Source: Lasiosphaeris hirsuta
Lineage: Eukaryota; Ascomycota; Sordariomycetes; Sordariales; Lasiosphaeriaceae
DNA length: 64,000 nt
NCBI GenBank assembly: GCA_030549175.1
Contig: JAUKUA010000006.1
Coordinates: 3,100,001-3,164,000, forward strand
Reading direction: 5' to 3'
A program made the translations under genes and the position numbers. The notes beneath the pieces were generated by a model that worked only from the letters and a program-made list of their open reading frames with translations, was not told the origin of the DNA and did not search any database. Of this stretch, positions 1 through 10,780 are shown in pieces. The number at the start of each line of letters is the position of its first letter. Position 1 is the first letter of the stretch.

Positions 1-281
1 ACCAAAATCCTTTTAGAGGAGTGGGAGGAGAAGTGGCAGTTCGCCCTGGAGCTACCACAACGCGACGCTCTCTTCAACATCCACAGCCTGTGCTTAGACA
101 AAGCATTACCATTACCCAAAACACCACTACCAACCCGATATCGTATAATGTCACTTGAGGTACATTGGTACTCTCATTCCGGCTTCTCTTCCTTAGAGAT
201 CCGAGCCCTGGGGAGGGAGATATAGTTTTTGGCGTTCAAGAACTAGAGGAGTGCGTGGAAGATGTCTGGGCTCAAGTGTAG
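1..281 (+). pseudogene. Degenerate C-terminal part of a fungal multigene-family protein (copy A)
   Basis: The remnant reads ILLEEWEEKW in frame 1, then after a frame change near position 39 it reads VRPGATTTRR, later RQSITITQNTTTNPISYNV, and ends VFGVQELEECVEDVWAQV plus a stop at 279-281. An in-frame TGA at 156-158 sits where CGA (Arg) would restore the reading, so a C-to-T change is likely. From memory these blocks match the C-terminal half of a large hypothetical family expanded in filamentous ascomycetes; no function is established for it. The 5' part lies outside the window. One frameshift plus one nonsense codon make this a pseudogene. The family match is recall only and was not checked by a search. 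Confidence 0.5.
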
Positions 282-306
282 ATTAGTAGCCAATCAAGTT
301 CGGCAT

Positions 307-344
307 AGCGACATAGAAATTCCACGAGGATTGTCTATGTCGCT
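307..344. repeat. 11-bp perfect inverted repeat (hairpin)
   Basis: The arms at 307-317 (AGCGACATAGA) and 334-344 (TCTATGTCGCT) are exact reverse complements separated by 16 nt. They lie just 3' of copy A in AT-rich sequence. The structure could be a transposon-end or MITE remnant, or chance. Confidence 0.4.
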
Positions 345-473
345 GTTTAGAATGCTGTTTTTAGCTAGTATGGACCTACCATTTTCACAAGCTTTGAGGG
401 CCCTCCCTATACCCCTTTAATAACTTCCCCCTGTACCCCACTTCACGGATCCCAACTTTAACAACGCTCCGCC

Positions 474-1116
474 ATGGTATTAATTACATCGAGGCCGCCG
501 GCGCCGGTATCTCCATCAGCTGTATCTACTATACCTACTTCGGTAGAATCGAAGACATATAACGATCCCTAGACCGTGTAATTTACTAATGTATAAGATC
601 TCTTCAGCGTAATTAATAATACTAATGTAGATTTCCTTACTGTCATTAGCATAATATAACCCTCTTATTTCTATATAATATATTAATTATTTAGACGTCT
701 CACCTAGTCATCTTACCGAAATCGAGCGTAAGCGAGAGAAGCGGCGCCGGAAGTTCCGTTTTCGCCGCAATAATAGCAATTCCCGGATCTTAATCATCAC
801 CATCCCAACCGATCTACACGAGACCCTTCACTTAGAACTTTATATACGGTATTATAGTCAGCTTGTCTAGAATAATAAGGAGATCAGTTAGAGAGATATA
901 GGTTCTACAACACTTCGACAACAAGGCCATCTTGGAGGAGACGGCGGAGAAGGCGATTCGACAGGCGGTCCAAAGCCGGAACGTGTAGGAATAGGCAAGT
1001 GGCTAACACTAGTTACAGAGGTCTTCCTGAACGCCGAATCTTGAGATCCCGGGCCACGAGTGAATGCGGAGATAGTCGTGCTTCCCAGTGAGGACTTCGG
1101 GCCAGAAATAGTATAA
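474..1116 (+). pseudogene. Degenerate N-terminal part of the same family (copy B)
   Basis: An ATG at 474 opens a Pro/Ser-rich start (SRPPAPVSPSAVS, then VESKTYNDP). An AT-rich stretch of about 130 bp that looks like a decayed intron follows, and from 712 comes LTEIERKREKRRRKFRFRR, ILIITIPTDLHETLHLELY, GSTTLRQQGHLGGDGGEGDS, TGGPKPERVGIGKWLTLV. In-frame stops lie at 868, 889, 1042 and 1114. The order (basic helix, ILIITIPTDLHE, Gly-rich GGDGGEGDSTGGP-PER, W-TLV) is that of the N-terminal half of the family whose C-terminus forms copy A. Likeness to the family fades after about 1010. Having a C-terminal piece upstream of an N-terminal piece on one strand suggests two tandem copies. The multiple stops and low G+C fit RIP. 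Confidence 0.5.
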
Positions 1117-1154
1117 AAAATCACAAATTGACGAAGGGTGGTCTTGGTACGTTC

Positions 1155-1690
1155 CTAGGTGCTGCGATCACAGAGATCGATTGACTTATTTGAAATGCCA
1201 AATATTGTCAACATGGCGGGTTCGAAGAGAAGGTCGGACCATGAGCCGTTGAGCAAGATGTCGGCACGAGTTAAGTTCTCCCCATGGTAAGACTCGGGTA
1301 CATTGATACCGATGGTTGTAGCGAGCCTTGATGTGCTTGGGCGTTGGTACAATTCATTCGTGTTGAGAAGGGTTGTGAGACAAGGGACATGGAGCCCACA
1401 CCTAGAAGCTCCAACTCCGAGTTACTTCTAGGTAATTGACTCTGCTGGGAACAAAGCAATGAAATATCTGCACGGCATTAGTAGTAGGCAAAGGCCACCT
1501 TGATTTTAACCATGAAGCTTATAGTCTGAGCTGGCCGATTTGAACTGTAGCCAGGGCAAGTTGATCGGCCACTCGAACTCCATGTGACATGGCGGGGGAG
1601 TGCAGATGGAGAGCTGTGCATCTCCTGGGGACTGTGGACTACTTTCTGGATGCGAATAACAGTAAGTCTGCGGTTACTGAAGACCAATGA
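1155..1690 (-). other. Unrecognised, probably degenerate coding-like segment
   Basis: On the minus strand, stretches with protein-like composition are spread over different frames. One near 1560-1600 reads HMEFEWPINLPWLQFKSAS. Another (about 1155-1437) reads HVPCLTTLLNTNELYQRPS, then ATTIGINVPESYHGENL and ADILLNGSWSDLLFEP. The frame changes and stops between them suggest a decayed gene or missed introns. I do not recognise the family. It may belong with the exon-like piece at 2050-2229 on the same strand. Confidence 0.25.
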
Positions 1691-1936
1691 AGAATACTTA
1701 TTGGAAACATCTTACGGGTAGCTATCTGAGAAAAGATGGTCATGTCGCGGTGCCGTTTAGACTTTTTCTCGATCGTCGATGACCTGGCTCGCTTGCCGCA
1801 ATATATGACTTCGCTGCTTTTACCGGCTAACTTTCTCTTGTTGACTCTATTATCGATGTTGCGCTTGAATTTCCTATCAGATACTATCATTAACCACCCT
1901 TTTGCCAAGAGCACATGCGAGTACAAAGTCTGAGAG

Positions 1937-1960
1937 AGGTAAGGTAGTAGGTAGGTAGGT
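1937..1960. repeat. GGTA-type simple repeat
   Basis: Short imperfect microsatellite built from AGGTA and GGTA units. Confidence 0.6.
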
Positions 1961-2049
1961 GCCCCAGAAATTGTAATATATATTTCAAGGCCGGGAAGGG
2001 GGGATAAAAAGGTTATGATAGTGGACATACCAAAGCTTCAGTTGGTATT

Positions 2050-2229
2050 CTAGCTGAGCCTTCCTGCTGGGGTATCAGTCGAGCCGAGCAGTAATGGATA
2101 AGGTAATTGGCGAACGAAATTAATTGACGTAACAGTGAGCCCGAGCTCCTTTACAGCGTCCAACAACTCCTTTTGTTGTTTCTCATCGACGAGGTAAAGG
2201 CGCCGAGTGATAGCCTTTTGCTGATCCCA
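2050..2229 (-). other. Exon-like open segment, product unrecognised
   Basis: A 59-codon open stretch follows an AATAG acceptor-like site. It begins WDQQKAITRRLYLVDEKQQK, continues ELLDAVKELGLTVTSINFVR, and ends QLPYPLLLGSTDTPAGRLS before a TAG. Its composition (amphipathic helix EKQQKELLDAVKELG, then hydrophobic strands) looks genuinely coding. No start codon or convincing upstream exon was found between 2230 and 2340, so this may be the last exon of a broken gene. No function can be assigned. Confidence 0.3.
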
Positions 2230-2456
2230 CTATTTTCGGTGGGAAGTAATCGTGACGGAGTCATTTCTCACAGAGTGAAGGATCTATTGGGAGGGAGAGA
2301 TTGGCAACGTTTTGGAGACTGATAGTCGAGATGGAAAGCTCTATGGGATATCTTGGGCCTTATATACGGCGCCCACGGTGCATATCCCCGATTCTGTGTG
2401 TGGTGAAGACATGTCAAATGTCCGAGTCCCGACCTGGGAAGGCGGTTTTCCCTGGC

Positions 2457-2960
2457 GATAACTGGCTGCTGCCCAAATCTGAACGGCGTTGTAAGGCTGC
2501 ATGCGTTGTCAGAAGGAGGCTATGCACCCCCCTCCACCCCCCCTCTCGTGATTGGCTACAGTCAGAATCTGAACCGTTGCCTGGCGTTTCTCTTGCGGTT
2601 TGTTGACTGTTTGTTAATGCGGGACTTCAAAGCTCATGACATGGGAAAGACCTTTCAAAATACCAATTATACCTTTCGAGGAGCTAGAAGGCCTTGCTAA
2701 ACCCCAAATATACCTTTGAAGAATGCCAAAACACTGGTCTTTATACGACCATGGCCCTGTCAGGACTTCAATATCCCTCCGGCTGGAGTGATCCGCGCCA
2801 ACAAACACTCTTCTGTTGCCTCGCCGTAATTGGCCATGGCCAGAATCAGAACACCACGGCCGGCACAGATGCGTGGGCTTGAACCCCTGGGGATTTTGGC
2901 CCTCCTGCGCAGCTCGGTGGCCAACTCGGCCACAACTGGACCAAATCCAGAATCTGAATA
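2457..2960. repeat. Four degenerate copies of a ~28-bp motif
   Basis: Copies lie at about 2457-2484, 2548-2575, 2826-2855 and 2932-2960. They share the pattern (A/G)TAATTGGCNN followed by NGCCAGAATCTGAAC, with substitutions in each. Spacing is irregular (roughly 90, 280 and 105 bp). The surrounding stretch (2300-3300) holds no gene I can support. Two copies lie in overlapping open frames, where they give peptides of the type WLxxSExxP, but those frames look accidental. Confidence 0.35.
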
Positions 2961-3301
2961 CCCACAATGAGCTTGATATGGCTGCTGTCGTGAATCCAGA
3001 GCCCCTCAGGTCTCTAGCTGAAATGCTTAAGTATTCGAGGCCAGCGGGGGGATCTCCTTCAGAGTGTCTCGGTTTTAACCTATCTTGTGATTTACGTTCT
3101 TCAGCATTAGACTGGTCGTGTCGCCAAAGAAAACCTTGACGGACCCCTCTGCGCCTAGCGGTTCATGAAGCTGGCCGCTTCTTTCAGCTCTGAGAAAACT
3201 GTTTTGGTTCTGTTTGGTGTTGAACTTACCATCTTCCCTCCCCGGGCCCTGCCTGCCATCGCCGAAACAGCCACACTAGCTTCAAGCCCCATATCGGACT
3301 T

Positions 3302-3646
3302 ATGAGGGAAATGACGGTCGAAGAAACCGTGGCAATAATTGCTTTGGTTGTTGCTATCTCACCGACAACATTCGTAATCTTCAAATGGATTCAGCGACGC
3401 CGCCGATGGAGCCGCCAAAGAGCTGGTATGTCCGCCAGTATCCGTGCACCCCAGAAGATGGGACCCACCTAAGCTGACGACCTATCACAAGAAGCGTTAG
3501 TGCTGTATTTGAACATCACTGGTGCTACGACAGGGCGACGGCTACAGGTACACCTTGACCGAGCCAGAACACACCATGTGATCAACGCAACGTTGAGCTT
3601 TGAGGTCGGCGAGGTAATAGACAATCATGGCTATTATGTATCGTGA
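3302..3646 (+). CDS. Small single-pass membrane protein, two exons (hypothetical)
   Basis: ATGs at 3302 or 3311 open a frame reading MTVEETVAIIALVVAIS then PTTFVIFKWIQRRRRWSRQR. A GTATGT donor at 3426, a GCTGAC branch-like site and an AG at 3490-3491 remove 66 bp that contain an in-frame TAA. The join keeps the frame: ALVLYLNITGATTGRRLQVH, then LDRARTHHVINATLSFEVGE, VIDNHGYYVS and TGA at 3644-3646. The product is about 89 aa from 3311 (92 from 3302): one hydrophobic segment (about residues 7-24), a strongly basic R/W cluster, and a soluble tail with two N-x-T sites. By the positive-inside rule the basic side would be cytosolic, which makes use of the N-x-T sites doubtful. The family is not recognised. 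The open frame after splicing is the main argument that it is real. Confidence 0.45.
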
Positions 3647-4055
3647 TGTGGGTGGATAAAAAAAAAAACGTGGGTTCCAAACCCTCTATAGAGCGCGGGT
3701 ATCTATGCCCAATTGTTTTGAAACGTAAAATAGAAAATCATGGTTTCCAAACTGCAAAACTCAAACTTCCATCCCATGCCAATGTCATCCAATCGTAGAC
3801 AATCATAGACCCATCATATCCCCTTCTACCCCTTTTCACCAGGCAGAACATAAATAAAAACAGCAATACCGTGGTGCTCAAATCACGCCATCGGACGAGG
3901 CCACTTGTTGGCCATTGAAGACATCGGCCTGCTGCTGGCGTGCTCGATACGTCATAGCACCCTCAAACCCTTTCCGAGGCGCAATTACCACGGGGTTCGG
4001 ATACACTGCCTCCCAAACCGATACACTCTCCACCACTCTTTCCTCGTGGAAAATA
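3647..4055. other. Intergenic, 3' flanks
   Basis: AT-rich stretch with an A run near 3659-3668. It presumably holds the 3' UTRs of the small membrane gene and of the convergent TamA/DAL81-like gene. No gene is seen. Confidence 0.6.
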
Positions 4056-6461
4056 TCAATCCGCCATACCAGCCATGCCAGCAGTCATCGAAAAGTTGCC
4101 GTACATACCCTCGTCGCTGCTCTCGCTTATCGGACTTCTTGGGCTCTGCACGCCACTGACTTCGCCGCTTGGAAGTCCACTGAAGCTTTCCAGCCCGCTC
4201 ATCCCGCTCATCCCGCTCATCCCGCTCATGGCGCTCACGCTCGGGACACCATTCAAGCCCCCCACCCCCCCAAGAGCCAATATGCTCTGCCTCCTCGCTG
4301 CGTCAATGTCGACTGCGCTCCCAGACCGACTGAGCAACGGCTTCTCTGGTAGCTGCTTGAGCAACCCAGTTGTAATATCCAGCATACCCATGGCAAACTC
4401 GGTGAGCCCCTTGCCCTCGCCTGGCTTGGAGCTGACTGACAGTGTCCATCGGTACTCACCCAACCGCCGGCGGTACCAGTCGGCCTCTTCGCGACCGGGG
4501 GACGTGGCCCACAGCAGCGACCCGAATGTGCCAATGAGCGCAAAATTGGTCTTGGATGCAAAATACCAGAACGCGCGCAAGTGAAGCGGCGTAAGCCGGT
4601 TAACAAAGTCCATCGCCGAAATCAGCCGGGCCTTCGCAGCGCTGCGGCAAATATGCTGGATGTAGGGGTCGACAATGGGCACGCCGCCTGCCGCAGCTCC
4701 CGGTGCCGCCGCATCGATCGATCGGATGATACGCCGGTGGAGTGTGATCTCGGTAGCGAAGTAGGCAAGATGCAGATAACCGATGCTGGAAAGGCGAGTC
4801 GACGGCGTACTGTTGCTCTGAAAAGTCGAATCCATCCGGATCGAGGCAGGAAGACCTCCGTGCCACTCTTTGAGCTTGAGCTGAATCGGCTTGGCTAATG
4901 ATAACACCAGCTGAGTGCCCTGCTGGCCAGCATTGACGACCGACTGCGTAGCTTGCAGTGTGTAGAAGGTTTCGAGAATCTCGGCCAGAATCAGGGAGAG
5001 CTGGATCATTTGCCCAAAAAGCGTACGCCCGCGGTCGATTTCCAACCTGTCCTCCCCATCGTTCTCATCCCACTCGACATCCGGAAAATCGTTCGGGGTC
5101 AGCGCCTGGACTGCCCAGTTCGACGAGAATATATGCGAAGGACGGCCGTGAACGAGGGCGCCCCATTTATCCTGCATGTATAACGCCCAGGCCAGGCGCT
5201 TCCTTAGTCCTCTCTCCCACGGAGGAATCTTCCAGTTCGAGCAGTCGAGATGAAGACCAAGTTCTTGACCGATAGCCACCAGCTGCGCTGTCGGTGCCCA
5301 CTGGTCTCCCTCGGGTCGTTGCGACAGAAGCAGGCCGGCTTGTATTGTGGAAAGCTTGGGTCGATACAAAGCGTCTGCCAGCGTGGTCCGGACTAGCCTC
5401 TCGAGCTCACGAACATTGGGCCGGGGCAGGGTGGCCAGATCTTCCGAGTGCTCCCACCAGTTGATTGCTAGTATGTAAATGGCGGCGAGCAGCGGCGGCG
5501 AAAACTCCCGATACGATCGCTCGTACTTTTCGTAGAAGACGTTCTTTTGGATGATGGGAAACGCGGGGTGCACTACACGGAAGTACAACTCTATCAACTT
5601 GCGGCCGTGCGGTGCGACGACGTTTTCGATAGCATCAACATCTTCCAAGACATGTTCATAGCCGGGTGTGTTGTTATCGGGGAGCATGAGGAACGTGTCA
5701 TTGTCACTAACTCTCCTGAGGGTCCCCCGCGCAAGGAGGCTCTCGTCGTGCGGGTCAAAGGATGAAAGGTTGATGAGAGAGGGTTCAAAATCGGTGGTCG
5801 GCCCGATGTACTGGCTATACCTATCCGACTGCAGGCCAAGGGTGCGCTTCAAGAGAGTTGGTCCGCCGAAGTTTGCCATCTCCTCGATCAACGAGCTGCT
5901 AGCGGCGGTGCTGGAGAGACTGGGCTGGTGGTGCCTCCGCCTTCTGTTATCAGACCTCCCAGGAGAACTGCATAAACCAATGAGGTGTCAGATATCCTAT
6001 CTCACGTTGTGTGCCCAGCATTGGGGTGTGCATAAACAGAGAACCGCGGGATAGGCAAGGGGGCTTGAGAAGCATGGGAAACCCGCGGGGTGCTTTGGCC
6101 GGCTTTAAAAGAGTCTGTCTGCTCACCTTCTTTTACTGTGGCTGTCCTCTACCTCCCCGTTCAACTTGCGTTTCCGCTGCAGGGGGCTTTCAACCAAGGA
6201 GCAGTCGGTCCCGCTAACCTGGCACCCAATGCAGCCGTCGTCTTCATCACTCATGACACAATCGTGCCTGCGGCGGAGACAAGCCTCACAGGGAGACGTC
6301 GAATGACCGTTGGGCGAGCTCGAGTCTGGGGAATCAAAACCGTTCCGGAGTCCAGAGTATGAGTCGAGATGTGTGCTTCCCTGGCGGCTGGGAGGGAAAC
6401 GGGGGGGTTTTGGCGCGATAGCGATGGGAGCCGTCCGGGGGATGGCGCTGGGGGTGGACAT
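4056..6461 (-). CDS. Zn2Cys6 nitrogen co-regulator, TamA/DAL81-like
   Basis: Two exons: 6461-6127 and 5967-4056, with a 159-bp intron (donor GTGAGC, acceptor TGCAG), about 748 aa. The start at 6461 has a strong context (CAGCACCATG); an in-frame ATG at 6545 is possible. A Zn2Cys6 cluster uses C58, C61, C68, C77, C80, C87. Blocks such as ARGTLRRVSDNDTFLMLP, LYFRVVHPAFPIIQKNVF and QRPEGDQWAPTAQLVAIG and the fungal MHR domain (about 230-560) are, from memory, those of the TamA/DAL81 family. These nuclear proteins assist other activators (AreA in Aspergillus; Stp1 and Uga3 in yeast) at nitrogen-utilisation genes, and their zinc cluster is reported to be partly dispensable. The C-terminus has four MSG repeats encoded by an imperfect 9-bp tandem repeat near 4197-4231 and ends in a Met/Gly-rich tail. 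Family assignment is fairly firm; orthology is inferred. Confidence 0.8.
4197..4231. repeat. 9-bp tandem repeat in the TamA-like C-terminus
   Basis: Units of CCCGCTCAT are repeated about four times. They encode Met-Ser-Gly repeats on the minus strand near the end of the protein. Confidence 0.8.
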
Positions 6462-9400
6462 GGTGCTGGTTAAGGCCGGGCGAGACCGCTGACGGAATTT
6501 ACCCTGATGGGCGTCCCAAGAAAGGCCGCAGTAAAGCGGATGCACGATGGATGCAAGCTGGCACCGGGCTCGTTCTCGTTCCCTAGCTAGCTAGCCCAGG
6601 CAAGTGCCGTGGAGCTTACTCCGGGGTGAAGCGCGGAAACGCTGTCGCACAAAGCCGGAGACACGTCTTCACTCAGGCAGGAGGCTTTGACGTGCTGGCC
6701 CCACGGGCGAAGTGGGAGGTGTGTAGTGCGATGCGGTGTCCAATGGACGACCAAAGAAGGAAGCGGCTTCAACGACAGGGTCCACCAACTGCTCTGTGAG
6801 ATACTCGCGCCCCTCAACCAGCTTCCCCAATTCTAAGCTGTCTGCCAGGTCCTCAGCGGCGGGCTTCTAGGGGCCGATAAGAACAACCACTCGCAAACGA
6901 GGCTTAGCGGTCCCGACGGCGCAACAGCAGGACGGATACGGAGCACTATCCAGTCCCGAACAGAGTCTCTCAACCTCTCACAGGCCGCTTGACGTGGCGG
7001 TAGTTTCGGTCGCGCTCGGTAAGCCTTATGACGGTGGTTCCCTGGCGAAGGCGCAAGGGCGGGGTGGTACCTCGTCTTGCGGCGGGTGTGTGCTTCTGCG
7101 TCTCGATAGATAACGGGCTCAAGGTATGTGCGGCCAACTTGGGCTTGTGAAGACGGAGGACAGTGTGTGAGTAGTATGCAGGCGGTAGATGAGGCGGACC
7201 AGACGATGGGCCGGGATTGGGGGATCTATGTGATGATCGAAACTAGGATAAGATAAGCCAGGCTTATCTGCGTCATTTGCGACGACAAGGCGCGGGACTG
7301 GCTTGTCGTCTCGAGCGTTTTCGAGGCAGCATCAGCTTCTCTTACTGGATCGACGGTGCGCGATGCCTCGATCCGGATGTCTTGCGTCCAACGTGCGGAC
7401 GGGCTGGTGATGGTGAAGAACGGCGGAGACGGTCGGCGGCCTGGCAGCAAAGAGGGAATAAAAAGAGAAGAGGAGACAAGAGAAGAGACAACAGAGAGAA
7501 GCACAAGGCCGAAAGGGGAGCTCCCAAGTCCAGACACGAGGGCAATGGGATTGACCGACGCCAAACACCGGACACCAGACTAGACATCGAACGTAATGAC
7601 AAACAAAAAGGTGGACGCGGTCGGTCAACGGCACGCGACTTCGAGAAGATAGAGAGATACGTTTGATGCAGGGGCGGTATCGCAAGCAGTTGCTTTGCCA
7701 GGGCCAGCAATTGGGCGTCGACCGCTAACGTGCAAGACCTGGGACACTGTCCGAGTGTGGCCCCCCGGGAAGGAGGGGACCCCTCCTCCATCCCTCCCTC
7801 CATTCCATCACGAGGAAGTAGCCTCAGTGGTCAATGGCGGTTTCCTATTGTCCCACAACCTTGGATTGCTGATGAAAGCCGCTTCGAGAGCTTGCAGACA
7901 CATCTACACATGCGACAGATAGTAAGAAAGTCTGACCTTATCATGGCTGGGATTTAAGTTTGAAATTCATAATGGTAAAGGCAGCGATAACGCGCAAAGG
8001 TCCTGTGGTACCTGGAGCGACCTGGGCCGAGTTAGCGGCGCGGCCAACGGCGCGACAGCAACTCCAGCAAAAGCAGGCAGAAAGCAGGGTGGTAGTGCTT
8101 GGTGGTGCTTCATGACACTGCCTTGTCGCAGGTAGCGGGTAGGTAGACGGTACGTCAGGGCGTTCGAGCCCAGTGGACTGCCGGGGTCGAGCCGTTGGCG
8201 TGAATGGAGCCCCATTACCAAATAGAAAAGGCCTCTTGCCGACCTCCGCCCTCTTTGGGAATACATTTAACGTAATGGACCCCCTTTTCTCGCCCTTGGC
8301 CGAGTCAGACTGCAGACTGCAACATACGACGAGGAACGAGCGACGAGGATCGTGGAGACACCGCGAAACCCGAAACACAACTACTGATGTCATACTTAGC
8401 ATCTCATAACTGGTGTCGACCCAGATGCACGCAAACAGCGCAGCGATGCATGCGCTGTGGTTCCGTGGCTCCGTGGCTTGCGATTATGCTGTCCTCGGGC
8501 CACTGTTGAGGTCGACATATTAGTGTCGTGTGGCCTTCGCCAAGAAGCGATAAGGAATCAATGCCTCTCGGGACGAGATCGAAAACGGTGGATGACCCTG
8601 CAGGAGGGGGAAGAAGAGGAGAAGAGAGGGCCGAGAGGGAGACGGCTTTGCGGCGCGGCGACCGCTCTTGCAGCATCCATTCGTCTTCGGTGCCGGCATT
8701 TTGGTCATAGGGGTCCTTCAACTTTGACCGAACCACAACCCACAACCCACAACCCACGCGCACATACCACACACATAACGCAAACAAGCCGGCGGCATGA
8801 CAGCGAAATTTCGTGTCCAGTCGGGATATGCCGCAACACCCCGTACTGCTAATAGGGCCAGGAAGCGGCAGGCAAGTCACATTTGCGATGTGTGAGGGCA
8901 GGGTCCCGTGGTCTCGTCGTGGAAAAATTGACGGGCCCCGGATTGCAAATCGGCCACACGACACTTGTGCATCGCAGCCCCCGAGCGCCAAGATCGACAT
9001 CGCTCCCCCACCAGTCCACTCGCGCCAAAGCCCCCGTGCCCTGTGCCTGTCCTTCCTGCTGTTGGGGTTACTCAAGCGCGGGGGGTTGCTTTTTAGATGG
9101 GTTGCATCATTGCCGTCTTTCAGCCATGATTTTACGATATTTGCCACGAGGACCTCCCAGCGAGTCCTGAGGCGGTGTGCATCAAGCCTCTCCCATGGCT
9201 TAGGTCTACATTTTGATTTTGGATGACACAGAGAAACGGCAGCTGGGTTTTGTTGCGTGGTTTATTTTGCCCGGTCCTGATTGAGAATCGGATTCTGTTC
9301 ACGCGATCTGCGAATCTGACATCTGAACACTGACCCCAAAACGGGCGCCACCTGCTTACATTGTGGGGGGCAGGCGGGGAGGGGAAGTCAATTCGTGCCG

Positions 9401-9682
9401 GCTGGCTGGGTGTGCCTTCTCAGCCGGAGCGGCCCGACAAAGAGACGACCATTCCCAAGTCAGAGCGTGCACAGTTAGCACTCTTCCAAGGTACATAGTG
9501 CACACCTCATGCTTGCAGACATTGATGTTTCGAAACTACCGGGAGCGTCATTAAGCTTCGCCACCCGCTGCATGCCTAGCTACTTTCCTCCTGGCCAGCA
9601 GACACGGGCTTCTTTCCTGCGCTTCCTGCGCTTCATGCTGCATGTCACCTTCCATTGCTGTCCGACACGTAGCGTACCGTCG
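6462..9682. other. 3.2-kb intergenic region, likely long 5' leader/promoter
   Basis: This lies between the start of the TamA-like gene and the end of the GNAT gene, both minus strand. It has G+C-rich stop-poor stretches, an AG-rich tract near 7440-7510 and a CCCACAA repeat near 8738-8759. Open frames such as 8404-9147 (minus) have no recognisable motif and odd composition. A long upstream region is usual for fungal global regulators. No gene is supported. Confidence 0.5.
8733..8759. repeat. CCCACAA short tandem repeat
   Basis: About three and a half units of a 7-bp CCCACAA/ACCCACA repeat. Confidence 0.7.
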
Positions 9683-10639
9683 TCAGAAAATCGTGCCATG
9701 ACAGACGTCCATCCCATCTGCCTGGCTCGAGGCTGCCTTGGTCGGATGCCACAGCATGCAGACCTCTCGATAAATCTCGCTCAGCGCTGTTGAGCCCGAT
9801 CGAGTAGGAATCTCCATTTCAAAGGCGTCAATGGCCTTGAAGCCAAATTTCTCATACATGGGAACCGCGACCTCGGTGCTCTCGAGGTAGACGGGCAGTC
9901 CATCAGCCGCAGCCATCTCGAGCACTCTCCTTGTCAGCAGCCTCCCCGCCCCCTGCCCCTGGTTTGCCGGATCGGTGCAGACAAAGCTCAACCCTAAGAT
10001 ACATGGGTAAGGAGGGATTAGCATCGGATTTGGAAAAACGGTTGAGTCGGACTGTGATGCTGAGGTTGGGGTGCATGCAGTCCTCGACTTGGTATCCACC
10101 CCCAGCCTCCACTGCCATTGGCATGATGATGGATGAGGCCCAAGACCCACTGATTGCGCAATGCTACATGACAAGCATTGCTAGTGCCTGTATTGCATCC
10201 GTCCAAGGGGGGTGAAATATCGACGGGTCGTCTTATTGGTAGAATACTCACGATAACAGGCCTTGTCTCCAAACGATCTCGCCTTAGCCTCCTCAGCAAG
10301 GGCGACATAACCATCGAGGAACTCGCGGCTGCAGCCCTCCGAATACTGGAGGTCCCCGCTCTCCAGCTTGACGTTTTCAGGATGTGAGGGGGAGTCCCAC
10401 TTGGCAAAGCTGGCGACTCCGCCGGTCTCAGGGTCCCGCGCGACCAAGACTCCGGAGACGGGGTTGTCTAACTGGCTGGCCGTGTATGTTGCGAGAAAGG
10501 CCCGCAGGGCTTCGAGGCTCTCTGGCGTTGGAAACTGCACGTGTAGAAGAGGATTGGAATCCATGGCCGCGAGATGGATCTCTGCAATGCGGGCCGCATC
10601 GGCCGCAGTCGGTCGCAAGATGGTAAAATCCCGGGCCAT
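9683..10639 (-). CDS. GNAT-family N-acetyltransferase
   Basis: Two exons: 10639-10252 and 9993-9683. The 258-bp intron has donor GTGAGT and acceptor CTTAG and splits an Arg codon. The protein is 232 aa. The start is ACCATGG, a good context. The N-terminal part begins ARDFTILRPTAADAARIAEI, and the second exon contains the acetyl-CoA loop (QGQGAGRLL) followed by LPVYLESTEVAVPMYEKFGF, the usual GNAT motifs A and B. This group acetylates small molecules or protein N-termini with acetyl-CoA; the substrate cannot be told. The C-terminus beyond the GNAT core is short. Its start faces the end of the UPC2-like gene only about 140 bp away. Confidence 0.85.
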
Positions 10640-10780
10640 GGTAAGCTCACTTTGCCGGAGAATGGCGGTGATGAGGCCGGAAGGTGCAAAGCAAAACCAC
10701 CTCAGAGTGAGGCGGACGAGGCTGGCAGGGCGCGATCATGTGACCCGAGCCACTCGACGCCCGCCGTTGCCCGGCCGCAT

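Noticed and set aside
888..1124. Minus-strand 78-codon Ser/Pro-rich frame
   Set aside because: Antisense of the Gly-rich block of the decayed family copy B.
8404..9147. 247-codon open frame on the minus strand
   Set aside because: No motif; other frames are open across the same stop-poor stretch, and the composition is unlike neighbouring genes.
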